The notes under the pieces: generated by a model
What the model saw: only the letters and a program-made list of their open reading frames with translations
Databases searched by the model: none
What the model was told of the DNA's origin: nothing
Position numbers and translations under genes: made by a program
Assembly (NCBI GenBank): GCA_019683665.1
Contig: JADGIB010000191.1
Span: forward strand, 1 to 7,175
Origin: Solirubrobacteraceae bacterium
GTDB taxonomy: Bacteria > Actinomycetota > Thermoleophilia > Solirubrobacterales > Solirubrobacteraceae
Direction of reading: 5' to 3'
DNA length: 7,175 nucleotides
Shown here: one piece after another, positions 1 through 5,716 of the stretch
How positions within the stretch are numbered: the stretch's first letter is position 1
Layout of the letters: each line of letters begins with the position of its first letter

Positions 1-1100
1 CCCGCCGCGTCCGCGTCGGCGGCGGCGCCACCTGGGCCGCCGTCGACCGCGTGACGACCGCCCACGGCCTGGCCACGACCGGCGGGCGCGTGTCGACGAC
101 CGGCGTCGCCGGCCTGACGCTCGGCGGCGGCTCCGGCTGGCTGGAGCGCCTCCACGGCCTCGCCTGCGACAACCTCCTCGCCGCCGAGCTCGTCACCGCC
201 GACGGGCGCCTCGTCCGCGCCGACGCCGACGAGCACCCCGAGCTGCTGTGGGCGCTGCGCGGCGGCGGCGGGAACTTCGGCGTCGTCACCGCGCTCGAGC
301 TCGCCCTGCACCCGATCCCCGACGAGGTCGTCGCCGGCCTGGCGATCTGGCCCGCCGCCCGCGCCCGCGAGGTCCTCGAGCGTTACCGCGACGTCACCGA
401 GCGCGCGCCCGACGCGCTCAGCCTCGCCTTCGCGGCGATGCCCGCCCCCGACGAGGACGGGATCCCCGACCACCTGCGCGGCCGGCCCGCCGTGTTCGTC
501 GTCGGCCTCCACGCCGGCCCGCTCGCGGCGGGCGAGGCGGCGATCGCCCCGATCCGGGCCCTGCAGCCCGACGTCGACGCGTTCGCCCCGACCCGCTACG
601 CGGACTTCCAGTGCTCGATCGACGACCCGCCCGGCGCCCGCAACGACTGGACGGCCGAGAGCGTCGCCGCCCTCGACGACGCCGTCATCGACGTCCTCGT
701 CGACCAGATCGAGCGCGCCCCGCGGGGCGACGGCGTCGCGCCGCAGCTGTTCATGGCCCACTGGGGCGGCGCCGTGGCCCGCGACACGCCCGCCGACTCT
801 CCGCTGGCGGCTCGCGACAGCGGCTACGTCGTCCACCCGCTGCTGATGTGGACCGACCCGGCCGACGACGAGCGCCTCATCGCCTACGGCCGCGGCGTCC
901 GCGCCGCGCTGCGCGCCCACGCGACCGGCGAGGCGTACGCGAACTTCCTCGGCGACGAGGGCGAGGCGCGCGTCCGCGCCGGCTACGCGCCCGGGGCCTA
1001 CGAGCGCCTGGCCGAGATCAAGGCGCGCTGGGACCCGGAGGACCGCTTCCGCGCGACCGGCCACGTGCGGCCCGCCCCGGCGGCCGCGGCGACGGCCTGA
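1..1100 (+). CDS. FAD-binding oxidoreductase, berberine-bridge/6-hydroxynicotine-oxidase type, 5'-truncated by window edge
   Basis: This is the C-terminal ~365 residues of a flavin-dependent oxidase; substrate unknown. The reading frame is open from position 3 to the TGA at 1098-1100. The residues before the GTG at 51 (RVRVGGGATWAAVDR) fit the family's FAD-binding (PCMH) domain, so the gene starts upstream and the GTG is internal. Family members are usually about 450-480 residues, so roughly 100 are missing. Visible landmarks are TTGVAGLTLGGGSGW (about 102-146), the flavin-binding GGGGNFGVVT (about 261-290), and a C-terminal BBE-domain signature (YANFLGDEGE, then RLAEIKARWDPEDRFR, about 936-1058). 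The Cys that makes the second flavin bond in bicovalent members (GxCPxVG) is replaced by Val here, so at most a single His-FAD link is expected; that His would lie outside the window. The usual terminal FRLNQNI is FRATGHV, followed by an Ala/Pro-rich tail. It converges on the peptidase gene. Family call is confident; substrate is not. Confidence 0.9.
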   Translation, partial: RRVRVGGGATWAAVDRVTTAHGLATTGGRVSTTGVAGLTLGGGSGWLERLHGLACDNLLAAELVTADGRLVRADADEHPELLWALRGGGGNFGVVTALELALHPIPDEVVAGLAIWPAARAREVLERYRDVTERAPDALSLAFAAMPAPDEDGIPDHLRGRPAVFVVGLHAGPLAAGEAAIAPIRALQPDVDAFAPTRYADFQCSIDDPPGARNDWTAESVAALDDAVIDVLVDQIERAPRGDGVAPQLFMAHWGGAVARDTPADSPLAARDSGYVVHPLLMWTDPADDERLIAYGRGVRAALRAHATGEAYANFLGDEGEARVRAGYAPGAYERLAEIKARWDPEDRFRATGHVRPAPAAAATA

Positions 1101-1113
1101 CCGCGCTCAGCCG
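1093..1113. terminator. Hairpin spanning both convergent stop codons, possible bidirectional terminator
   Basis: The left arm CGGCCTGA (1093-1100) pairs with TCAGCCG (1107-1113) to give 7 base pairs with one bulged C and a 6-base loop, CCGCGC. The TGA of the FAD oxidoreductase (1098-1100) and the TGA of the peptidase (complement of 1107-1109) lie opposite each other in the stem. No T-tract follows on either strand, so this is not a classical intrinsic terminator. Some actinobacterial terminators lack a U-tract. Part of the pairing may simply reflect two TGA codons meeting tail to tail. Confidence 0.3.
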
Positions 1114-2180
1114 ACGACGGTGAGGTCCTTCGGCAGCCCGCTGAGGATCTCGCCGCCGTCGTCGGTCACCACGACGAGGTCCTCGATGCGCACGCCGACC
1201 TCGCCGGGCAGGTAGACGCCCGGCTCGACGGTGACGACCATCCCGGCCGCCAGCTCGGTCTCCCCCGTCGTCGACAGCCGCGGGGCCTCGTGGACGTCGA
1301 GCCCGACCCCGTGCCCGAGCCCGTGGCCGAAGTGCTCGCCGTGGCCGGCGCCGGCGATGATCTCGCGCGCGACCGCGTCGACCTCGCGCCCGCGCGGGCC
1401 GGGCCGCACCGCGTCCAGGCCCGCCCGCTGGGCGGCGAGGACGAGCTCGTAGACCTCGCGGTCGCGGTCGCTCGGCTCCCCGGTGGCATACGTGCGCGTG
1501 CAGTCCGAGCAGTAGCCGTCCAGGCGGCAGCCCCAGTCGATGACGACGAGCGTCCCCGCCGGGATCCCGACGGCGCGCGGCTGGGCGTGCGGGAGCGCCC
1601 CGTGGGCGCCGGCGGCGACGATCGGCGGGAACGAGACGGCCTCGGCGCCGAGCCGCCGCTGCTCGACCTCGAGGTCGAGCGCGACCTCCCGCTCGGTGCG
1701 CCCGGCGAGCCCGCGCTTGAGCACGACCTCGAGCGCGGCGTCGGCGAGCTGCGCGGCCGCGCGGATGCGCTCGATCTCGTCGGGGTCCTTGACCGCCCGC
1801 AGCTCCTCGACGAGGCCGCCGGCGGGGACGAGCTCGATCGGCGCCCCGGCGAGCTCGCGCAGGTGGTCGAACGTCTTGACGCTCATCGACGCGTGGTCGT
1901 AGCCGACGCGCAGCTCGCGGCCCGGCGGCAGCGTCTTCAGCGCCCCGGCCAGGAGGTCGGCGCTGGCGATCTCGCGCCGGAAGTCCGGCACCTCCTCGGC
2001 CGACTGCGACAGGTAGCGGAAGTCGGTGACGAACGTGCGGGTGTCGGGGCCGATGACCGCCAGCCCGTTCGAGCCGGTGAACCCGGTCGCCCAGCGCACG
2101 TTGACCAGCTCGGTGACGAGCAGGAGGTCGAGGCCGCGCGCGCGGACGGCGGCCTCGAGGCGGTCGGCGTGGGCGGTCAT
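1107..2180 (-). CDS. pepP: Xaa-Pro aminopeptidase/dipeptidase (M24 metallopeptidase)
   Basis: This 357-residue cytosolic dimetal peptidase likely removes N-terminal residues ahead of proline or splits Xaa-Pro dipeptides. The N-terminal creatinase-like domain spans about residues 7-130 and the pita-bread M24 catalytic domain about 135-355. All five metal ligands are visible: D215 (VVIDWG), D226 (YCSDCTRT), H290 (HGLGHGVG), E319 (VEPGVY) and E333 (VRIEDL). H198 (ALPHAQ) and H297 (GLDVHE) match the conserved catalytic histidines. The ATG at 2180 overlaps the aroQ stop as ATGA and has a strong ribosome-binding site. A longer open frame to 2384 only reads through aroQ out of frame. Length suits the short YqhT/PepQ-like members often found beside aroQ. 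In many Gram-positives efp follows; here it does not. Aminopeptidase versus prolidase cannot be settled from sequence alone, so the symbol is a family-level choice. Confidence 0.93.
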   Translation of the reverse strand: MTAHADRLEAAVRARGLDLLLVTELVNVRWATGFTGSNGLAVIGPDTRTFVTDFRYLSQSAEEVPDFRREIASADLLAGALKTLPPGRELRVGYDHASMSVKTFDHLRELAGAPIELVPAGGLVEELRAVKDPDEIERIRAAAQLADAALEVVLKRGLAGRTEREVALDLEVEQRRLGAEAVSFPPIVAAGAHGALPHAQPRAVGIPAGTLVVIDWGCRLDGYCSDCTRTYATGEPSDRDREVYELVLAAQRAGLDAVRPGPRGREVDAVAREIIAGAGHGEHFGHGLGHGVGLDVHEAPRLSTTGETELAAGMVVTVEPGVYLPGEVGVRIEDLVVVTDDGGEILSGLPKDLTVVG

Positions 2181-2620
2181 CGGCTCAGCTCCTCTCGCAG
2201 GCGCTCCAGCGCGACCCGGTACCCGTCGACCCCCTGCCCGCTGACGGTGGCGATGCAGAGGTCGGAGATGACCGACACCCGCCGCCACGGCTCGCGGTTG
2301 GCGACGTCGGACAGGTGGACCTCCACGGCCGGGAGCGCGGCGATCTCGAGCGCGTCGTGGATCGCCCACGAGTAGTGCGTCCACGCGCCCGGGTTCAGGA
2401 CGATCCCGTCGGCGAGCCCCTCGAGGTCGTGGAGGTGCTCGACGAAGCGGCCCTCGTGGTTGGTCTGGAAGAAGCGGGTCGTCAGCCCGAGCTCGCGGCC
2501 CATCTCGGCGATGCGCTGCTCGAGCTGGTCGAACGTGAGGCCCCCGTAGTGCTCGGGGTTGCGGCGCCCGAGCTGGTCGAGGTTGACCCCGTGCATGATC
2601 TCGACGCGGTTGCGCGGCAT
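2177..2620 (-). CDS. aroQ: Type II 3-dehydroquinate dehydratase
   Basis: This 147-residue enzyme converts 3-dehydroquinate to 3-dehydroshikimate, the third step of the shikimate pathway. Family members are usually 145-150 residues and form dodecamers. Landmarks are the lid loop with R20 and catalytic Y25 (LGRRNPEHYG), QTNHEG at 53-57, the substrate-binding NPGAWTHYS at 76-84 (N76, H82), and EVHLSD at 100-105 with the probable catalytic H102. R109 and R113/R114 follow. Several normally strong positions differ: GPNLN is GVNLD, HxSN is HLSD, and the HAREEFR-like stretch is ANREPWR. The catalytic residues survive, so it should be active. The ATG at 2620 shares its A with the aroK-aroB stop (TGATG), implying translational reinitiation; no good ribosome-binding site precedes it. 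The gene ends in an ATGA overlap with the peptidase gene. Confidence 0.95.
   Translation of the reverse strand: MPRNRVEIMHGVNLDQLGRRNPEHYGGLTFDQLEQRIAEMGRELGLTTRFFQTNHEGRFVEHLHDLEGLADGIVLNPGAWTHYSWAIHDALEIAALPAVEVHLSDVANREPWRRVSVISDLCIATVSGQGVDGYRVALERLREELSR
2189..2196 (-). promoter_or_regulatory. Ribosome-binding site of the peptidase gene
   Basis: On the minus strand GAGAGGAG lies 8 bases before the ATG at 2180, inside the last codons of aroQ. It is the strongest Shine-Dalgarno match in the operon and fixes the peptidase start at the ATGA overlap. Confidence 0.75.
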
Positions 2621-4146
2621 CAGGGCTGCAACTCTGCCACGGCGGCGCGGATCGCGGGTTCCTCGACGGCCTGCCCGTGGCGGACGTCGCCCGGCGCGGC
2701 CACGAGGACGAACGGGACGCGCCCGGCGCGGCGCTTCTTGTCGCGGGCGAGCGCGGCGACGATCGCGTCCTCGTCGACCGGCTCGGGCAGCGCGGTCGGC
2801 AGCCCGGCCCGCACGAGCAGATCGCGCACCTGCTCGCGCAGGCCGTCGAGGCCGGAGAGCCGCAGCGCGGCGAGCATCCCGAGCCCGACCGCCTCGCCGT
2901 GGCGCAGCGCCGCGTACCCGGTGGCGGTCTCGATCGCGTGCCCGATCGTGTGGCCGAGGTTGAGGACCTGGCGGCGGCCGGAGTCGCGCTCGTCGGCGGC
3001 GACGACGGCGAGCTTCGTGCGGGCGCAGTCGAGGACGGTCTCCTCGTCGTCGAAGTGCCCGGCGGCGACGCGCTCCCACAGCCGCCCGCCGGCGATGAGC
3101 GCGGTCTTGACGACCTCGGCGCGGCCGGCGGCGCGCTCGGCCGGCGGGAGCGTCTCCAGCAGCGTCACGTCGACGAGCACCCCGGCCGGCTGGTGGAAGG
3201 CGCCGACGTAGTTCTTGCCCTCGGGCAGGTCGACGCCGGTCTTGCCGCCGTAGGCGGAGTCGACCTGGGCGACGAGCGTCGTCGGGACCTGCACGACGGG
3301 GATGCCGCGCTGGTAGGTCGCGGCGGCGAACCCGGCGACGTCGCCGACGACCCCGCCGCCGAGCGCGACGACGTGGTCGTCGCGGGCGGCGCCGGCCGCG
3401 GCCAGCCCGCGGGCGACGCGCTCGAGCGTGGCGAGCGTCTTGTGCTCCTCGCCGGGCGGGATCGCGATCTCGGCCTCGACGGAGCCGATCCGGGCCCCGT
3501 GGAGGCGGCCGACGGCGGTGTCGGTGACGAGGAACCGCCGGCCGGGCGCCGGCCACGGGTCGGGGTCGAGGGCGCGGCGCCCGACGAGCACCGGGTAGCT
3601 GCCCGAGCGGGCGCTGGCCCACAGCATCCGCACGCCGCCGGGCAGCCGCGTCAGCCACGGCAGCGCGCGACGGGTGGCGCCCCGCTCGCGGCCGGGGACG
3701 ACGGCGTCGGCGAGCGCCCGGTAGACCGGCTCGCGCGCGGCGTACAGCTCGGCGAACGCGCGCCGGTCGCGGGCCAGCGGCCGCCCGCGCCCGGACGCCC
3801 GCGACCAGGCGGTCTCGAGGTCGATGTCGACGAGCACGGTCGTGTGGCGGGCGAGCGCGGCGCGCACGGCCTCCGAGCCGATCGCCCCGCCGCCGAGCGA
3901 GATGACGTCGCCGGCGCCGGCGCGCTCGAGCGTCTCGACGGTGACCCGCTCCTCCTCCTCGCGGAAGCGCGCCTCGCCGTGGCGGTCGAACGCCTCCTCG
4001 ACCGTGCAGCCGAGCCGCTGCTCGACCAGCCGGTCGACGTCGACGGCGCGCGTGCCCAGCGCGCCGGCGGCCTCGCGGGCGGCGGTCGACTTGCCGGCGC
4101 CCATGAAGCCGATGAACGCCAGCGCGCGTCCGGGCCGGGCGCTCAC
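2620..4146 (-). CDS. aroKB: Fused shikimate kinase / 3-dehydroquinate synthase
   Basis: One uninterrupted 508-residue protein carries two shikimate enzymes. Residues 1-165 are shikimate kinase: Walker A GFMGAGKS (13-20), the DVD pair (36-38), substrate-binding FRE with R62, GGG (85-87), and the lid RGRPLA with R122. Residues about 175-508 are 3-dehydroquinate synthase: PPGEEHKTL (230-238), the NAD-binding GGGVVGDVAGF (263-273), PTTLVAQVDSAYGGKTG (288-304), and zinc ligands E344 (GRAEVVK), H399 (LNLGHTIGH) and H416 (RHGEAV). Both halves look complete. The joining stretch is short and shows no low-complexity linker. The two activities are steps 5 and 2, so this is not a channel between neighbouring reactions. 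Start: GTG at 4146 overlaps the aroC stop as GTGA, with a modest GGAAG 8 bases upstream. The open frame extends to 5082, but only as an antisense-like frame of aroC. Similar fusions are known, for example in Thermotoga. Confidence 0.94.
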   Translation of the reverse strand: MSARPGRALAFIGFMGAGKSTAAREAAGALGTRAVDVDRLVEQRLGCTVEEAFDRHGEARFREEEERVTVETLERAGAGDVISLGGGAIGSEAVRAALARHTTVLVDIDLETAWSRASGRGRPLARDRRAFAELYAAREPVYRALADAVVPGRERGATRRALPWLTRLPGGVRMLWASARSGSYPVLVGRRALDPDPWPAPGRRFLVTDTAVGRLHGARIGSVEAEIAIPPGEEHKTLATLERVARGLAAAGAARDDHVVALGGGVVGDVAGFAAATYQRGIPVVQVPTTLVAQVDSAYGGKTGVDLPEGKNYVGAFHQPAGVLVDVTLLETLPPAERAAGRAEVVKTALIAGGRLWERVAAGHFDDEETVLDCARTKLAVVAADERDSGRRQVLNLGHTIGHAIETATGYAALRHGEAVGLGMLAALRLSGLDGLREQVRDLLVRAGLPTALPEPVDEDAIVAALARDKKRRAGRVPFVLVAAPGDVRHGQAVEEPAIRAAVAELQP

Positions 4147-5312
4147 GACCGGCGCTTCCAGCCGATCCGCTCCTCGTAGGCGCGGACCGCCTCCAGGACG
4201 TCGTCGATGTGGTCGCCGCCGAACTTGCGGCGGTAGGCGTCGGCGAGCACGAAGGCGACCATCGCCTCGGCGACGACCCCGCCGGCGGGGACGACGGACG
4301 AGTCGGTGCGCTCGCGCAGCGCCTGGGCGGGCTCGCGGGTCGAGATGTCGACGGAGCGCAGCGGCTTCGTCAGCGTCGGGATCGGCTTCAGCGCGCCGCG
4401 GAGGATGAGCGGCTCCCCGGTCGTCATGCCGCCCTCGAGGCCGCCGGCGTGGTTCGTCTCGCGGTGGTAGCCGCGCTCCTGCGACCAGAAGATCTCGTCG
4501 TGGGCCTGCGAGCCGGGGACGCCGGCGAGGTCGAACCCGTCGCCGAACGCGACGCCCTTGACCGCCTGGATCGAGCAGACGGCCTGGGCGAGGCGGCCGT
4601 CGAGGCGCTCCTCCCAGGAGACGTGCGAGCCGAGGCCGGGCGTGAGGCCGAAGGCGCGGACCTCGAAGACGCCGCCGATCGACTCGTTCGCCTTGCGCTG
4701 GACGTTGATGTGCTCGACCATCGCGCGGCTCGCCTCCGGGTCGAGGCAGCGCACGGGGTCGTCGTCGACGCCGTCGAAGTCCTCGGGCCGCTGCGGGACG
4801 ACGCCGGAGCGGATCGGCCCGATCTGGACGACGTGGCTGAGGACCCGGACGCCGAGGGCGCGCAGGAACGCCTTCGCCAGCCCGCCGCCGGCGACGCGCG
4901 CGGCGGTCTCGCGCGCGCTGGCCCGCTCGAGGATGTTGCGCACGTCGGTCTGGCGGTACTTCCAGACGCCGACGAGGTCGGCGTGGCCGGGCCGCGGGAG
5001 GTGGACCTCCTTGACCTCCGCGTCGACCGGCCACGGGTTCATCCGCTCCTCCCAGTTCTGGTAGTCGCGGTTGACGACCCACAGCGCGACGGGGCCGCCG
5101 AGCGTGCGGCCGTGGCGGACGCCGGCGGTCACCTCGGCGGAGTCCTTCTCGATCTTCATCCGCCCGCCGCGGCCGTGGCCGAGCTGGCGGCGGGCCATGT
5201 CGGCGTTCAGCGCGTCGCGGTCGAGCTCGAGGCCGGCGGGCAGGCCCTCGACGATCGCGGTGAGGCCGGGGCCGTGCGACTCGCCGGCGGTGATGAGGCG
5301 CAGCGTGGACAT
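4143..5312 (-). CDS. aroC: Chorismate synthase
   Basis: This 389-residue FMN-dependent cytosolic enzyme converts 5-enolpyruvylshikimate-3-phosphate to chorismate, the last step of the shared aromatic pathway. The family signatures are all present: GESHGPGL (10-17, catalytic H13), PRPGHADL with H110 (106-113), RASARETAARVAGGGLAK (130-147), the GGLEGGMTTGEP loop (290-301) and RTDSSVVPAGG (335-345, D337). The length suits the family, and no key residue is missing. The ATG at 5312 lies 4 bases after the small upstream gene's stop. A weak AGGCGG about 9 bases upstream may serve as ribosome-binding site. The gene overlaps the fused aroK-aroB by GTGA. Membership in this operon supports the aromatic biosynthesis role. 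Confidence 0.97.
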   Translation of the reverse strand: MSTLRLITAGESHGPGLTAIVEGLPAGLELDRDALNADMARRQLGHGRGGRMKIEKDSAEVTAGVRHGRTLGGPVALWVVNRDYQNWEERMNPWPVDAEVKEVHLPRPGHADLVGVWKYRQTDVRNILERASARETAARVAGGGLAKAFLRALGVRVLSHVVQIGPIRSGVVPQRPEDFDGVDDDPVRCLDPEASRAMVEHINVQRKANESIGGVFEVRAFGLTPGLGSHVSWEERLDGRLAQAVCSIQAVKGVAFGDGFDLAGVPGSQAHDEIFWSQERGYHRETNHAGGLEGGMTTGEPLILRGALKPIPTLTKPLRSVDISTREPAQALRERTDSSVVPAGGVVAEAMVAFVLADAYRRKFGGDHIDDVLEAVRAYEERIGWKRRS

Positions 5313-5316
5313 CGGG

Positions 5317-5523
5317 TCAGGCCGCCTGGTCGGGGGGCTCGTCGTCGCCGTCGCCGTGGCGGCGGGCGGCCTGGGCGTCGTGCTCGGGGCCGAGGCGCCT
5401 GCCCCCGCCCTCGCACCACGGGCAGCGGACCTCGCTGCGGGTTCCGCCGAGGTTGGAGATGACGATCCCCGTTCCGCGACAGGCGGAGCAGGGCACGTCG
5501 GTGGGGGTCGCGTCGTCGGCCAT
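5317..5523 (-). CDS. Small zinc-ribbon-like protein with two DnaJ-type CxxC motifs, function unknown
   Basis: This 68-residue protein begins at the ATG at 5523 and ends 4 bases before aroC. Two cysteine pairs, C12-S-A-C15 followed by RGTG and C34-P-W-C37 followed by EGGG, match the CxxCxGxG repeat of the DnaJ cysteine-rich domain. Together they could bind one zinc ion. Residues 1-10 are acidic and polar. The tail after about residue 47 is charged and rich in Ala, His and Asp, and is probably disordered. There is no signal peptide or membrane segment. Its place as first gene of an aro operon suggests co-expression, but no role in aromatic synthesis can be read from the sequence. No clear ribosome-binding site precedes the ATG, so a near-leaderless message is possible. 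The open frame continues upstream to 5811, but that part lies in the promoter region and antisense to the transporter gene. Coding is supported by the cysteine pattern and tight spacing; the function is unknown. Confidence 0.78.
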   Translation of the reverse strand: MADDATPTDVPCSACRGTGIVISNLGGTRSEVRCPWCEGGGRRLGPEHDAQAARRHGDGDDEPPDQAA

Positions 5524-5535
5524 GGCCGCGGCGAG

Positions 5536-5541
5536 AGTACA
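5536..5541 (-). promoter_or_regulatory. Possible -10 element for the aro operon
   Basis: On the minus strand TGTACT (4 of 6 matches to TATAAT) ends 12 bases before the ATG of the small protein. Transcription from it would give a leader of only a few bases, which fits the missing ribosome-binding site. No convincing -35 lies 16-18 bases upstream, so this is weak. Confidence 0.22.
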
Positions 5542-5635
5542 TCGGCGGGCGGTCCGCGCGCTCGCCGGCCGCCCCGCCGCTGTCACACGCGGCCGCCGCG
5601 CCCCGTCAGACGGGTGGCGTCGGCGATCCCGCGAT

Positions 5636-5661
5636 CCGGGGGTTGACCATCGATCCCCCGG
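5636..5661. repeat. GC inverted repeat CCGGGGG / CCCCCGG
   Basis: CCGGGGG at 5636-5642 and CCCCCGG at 5655-5661 are perfect 7-base complements around a 12-base loop. The loop holds TTGACC, a possible -35 hexamer. It could be an operator or a hairpin. The arms are pure G/C, so chance occurrence in this genome is not negligible. Confidence 0.4.
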
Positions 5662-5671
5662 TCTGCAAAGC
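5643..5671 (+). promoter_or_regulatory. Possible promoter of the MFS gene
   Basis: TTGACC at 5643-5648 matches 5 of 6 bases of the -35 consensus. A 17-base spacer leads to CAAAGC at 5666-5671, a poor -10. If real, the -10 would lie inside the 25-bp inverted repeat, so a bound repressor would block it. The weak -10 keeps this tentative. Confidence 0.25.
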
Positions 5672-5690
5672 TTGATGCCTTCAAGCATTG
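5666..5690. promoter_or_regulatory. Inverted repeat, probable repressor operator of the MFS gene
   Basis: The arms CAAAGCTTGA (5666-5675) and TCAAGCATTG (5681-5690) are complementary at 9 of 10 positions around a 5-base centre, TGCCT; the inner six (GCTTGA/TCAAGC) are perfect. Size, symmetry and position 27 bases before the transporter start are typical of a dimeric MarR- or TetR-type repressor site. Such repressors commonly control DHA2 exporters. No regulator gene lies in the window, so it would be encoded beyond the edge or elsewhere. Confidence 0.5.
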
Positions 5691-5705
5691 GACGGGCTAA
5701 CCATC

Positions 5706-5710
5706 GGGAG
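5706..5710 (+). promoter_or_regulatory. Ribosome-binding site of the MFS gene
   Basis: GGGAG lies 6 bases before the GTG at 5717 and decides that start over the in-frame ATG at 5675, which lies inside the inverted repeat and has no such site. Confidence 0.7.
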
Positions 5711-5716
5711 TGCAAA

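Larger units (their letters stand above)
5524..5716. other. Divergent intergenic control region
   Basis: About 193 bp separate the start of the aro operon (leftward) from the MFS transporter (rightward). The half nearest the operon is very G+C rich. The part at about 5640-5716 is clearly less so and holds two inverted repeats, a repeated pair of 7-mers and the transporter's ribosome-binding site. Promoters for both directions must lie here or just inside the genes. I see no confident sigma-70 pair in either direction. Confidence 0.7.

Noticed and set aside
51..53. GTG as the true start of the FAD oxidoreductase
   Set aside because: The same frame is open to the window edge and its upstream residues fit the FAD-binding domain, so the gene is truncated rather than starting here.
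248..1123. 291-residue + frame inside the FAD oxidoreductase
   Set aside because: Almost entirely Arg/Pro/Gly/Ala; a frame-shifted shadow of the real gene.
4147..5082. N-terminal extension of the aroK-aroB frame
   Set aside because: It lies wholly inside aroC in another frame and is Arg/Pro-rich; the Walker A motif follows the GTG at 4146 at the normal distance.
1290..5462. Long + strand open frames opposite the aro operon (1290-2375, 2677-4179, 4209-5462)
   Set aside because: Low-complexity Arg/Ala/Asp/Gly-rich translations with no domain, produced by the high GC of the real minus-strand genes, whose motifs are unmistakable.
5687..5715. Minus-strand TTGCAC, 17-base spacer, TCCAAT as an aro promoter
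   Set aside because: Only 3 of 6 and 4 of 6 consensus matches, and it would leave an unexplained leader of about 160 bases; too weak to call.
5453..5716. Upstream extension of the MFS frame, including ATG at 5675
   Set aside because: The added residues are not MFS-like and overlap the small protein and the operator; only the GTG at 5717 has a good ribosome-binding site.
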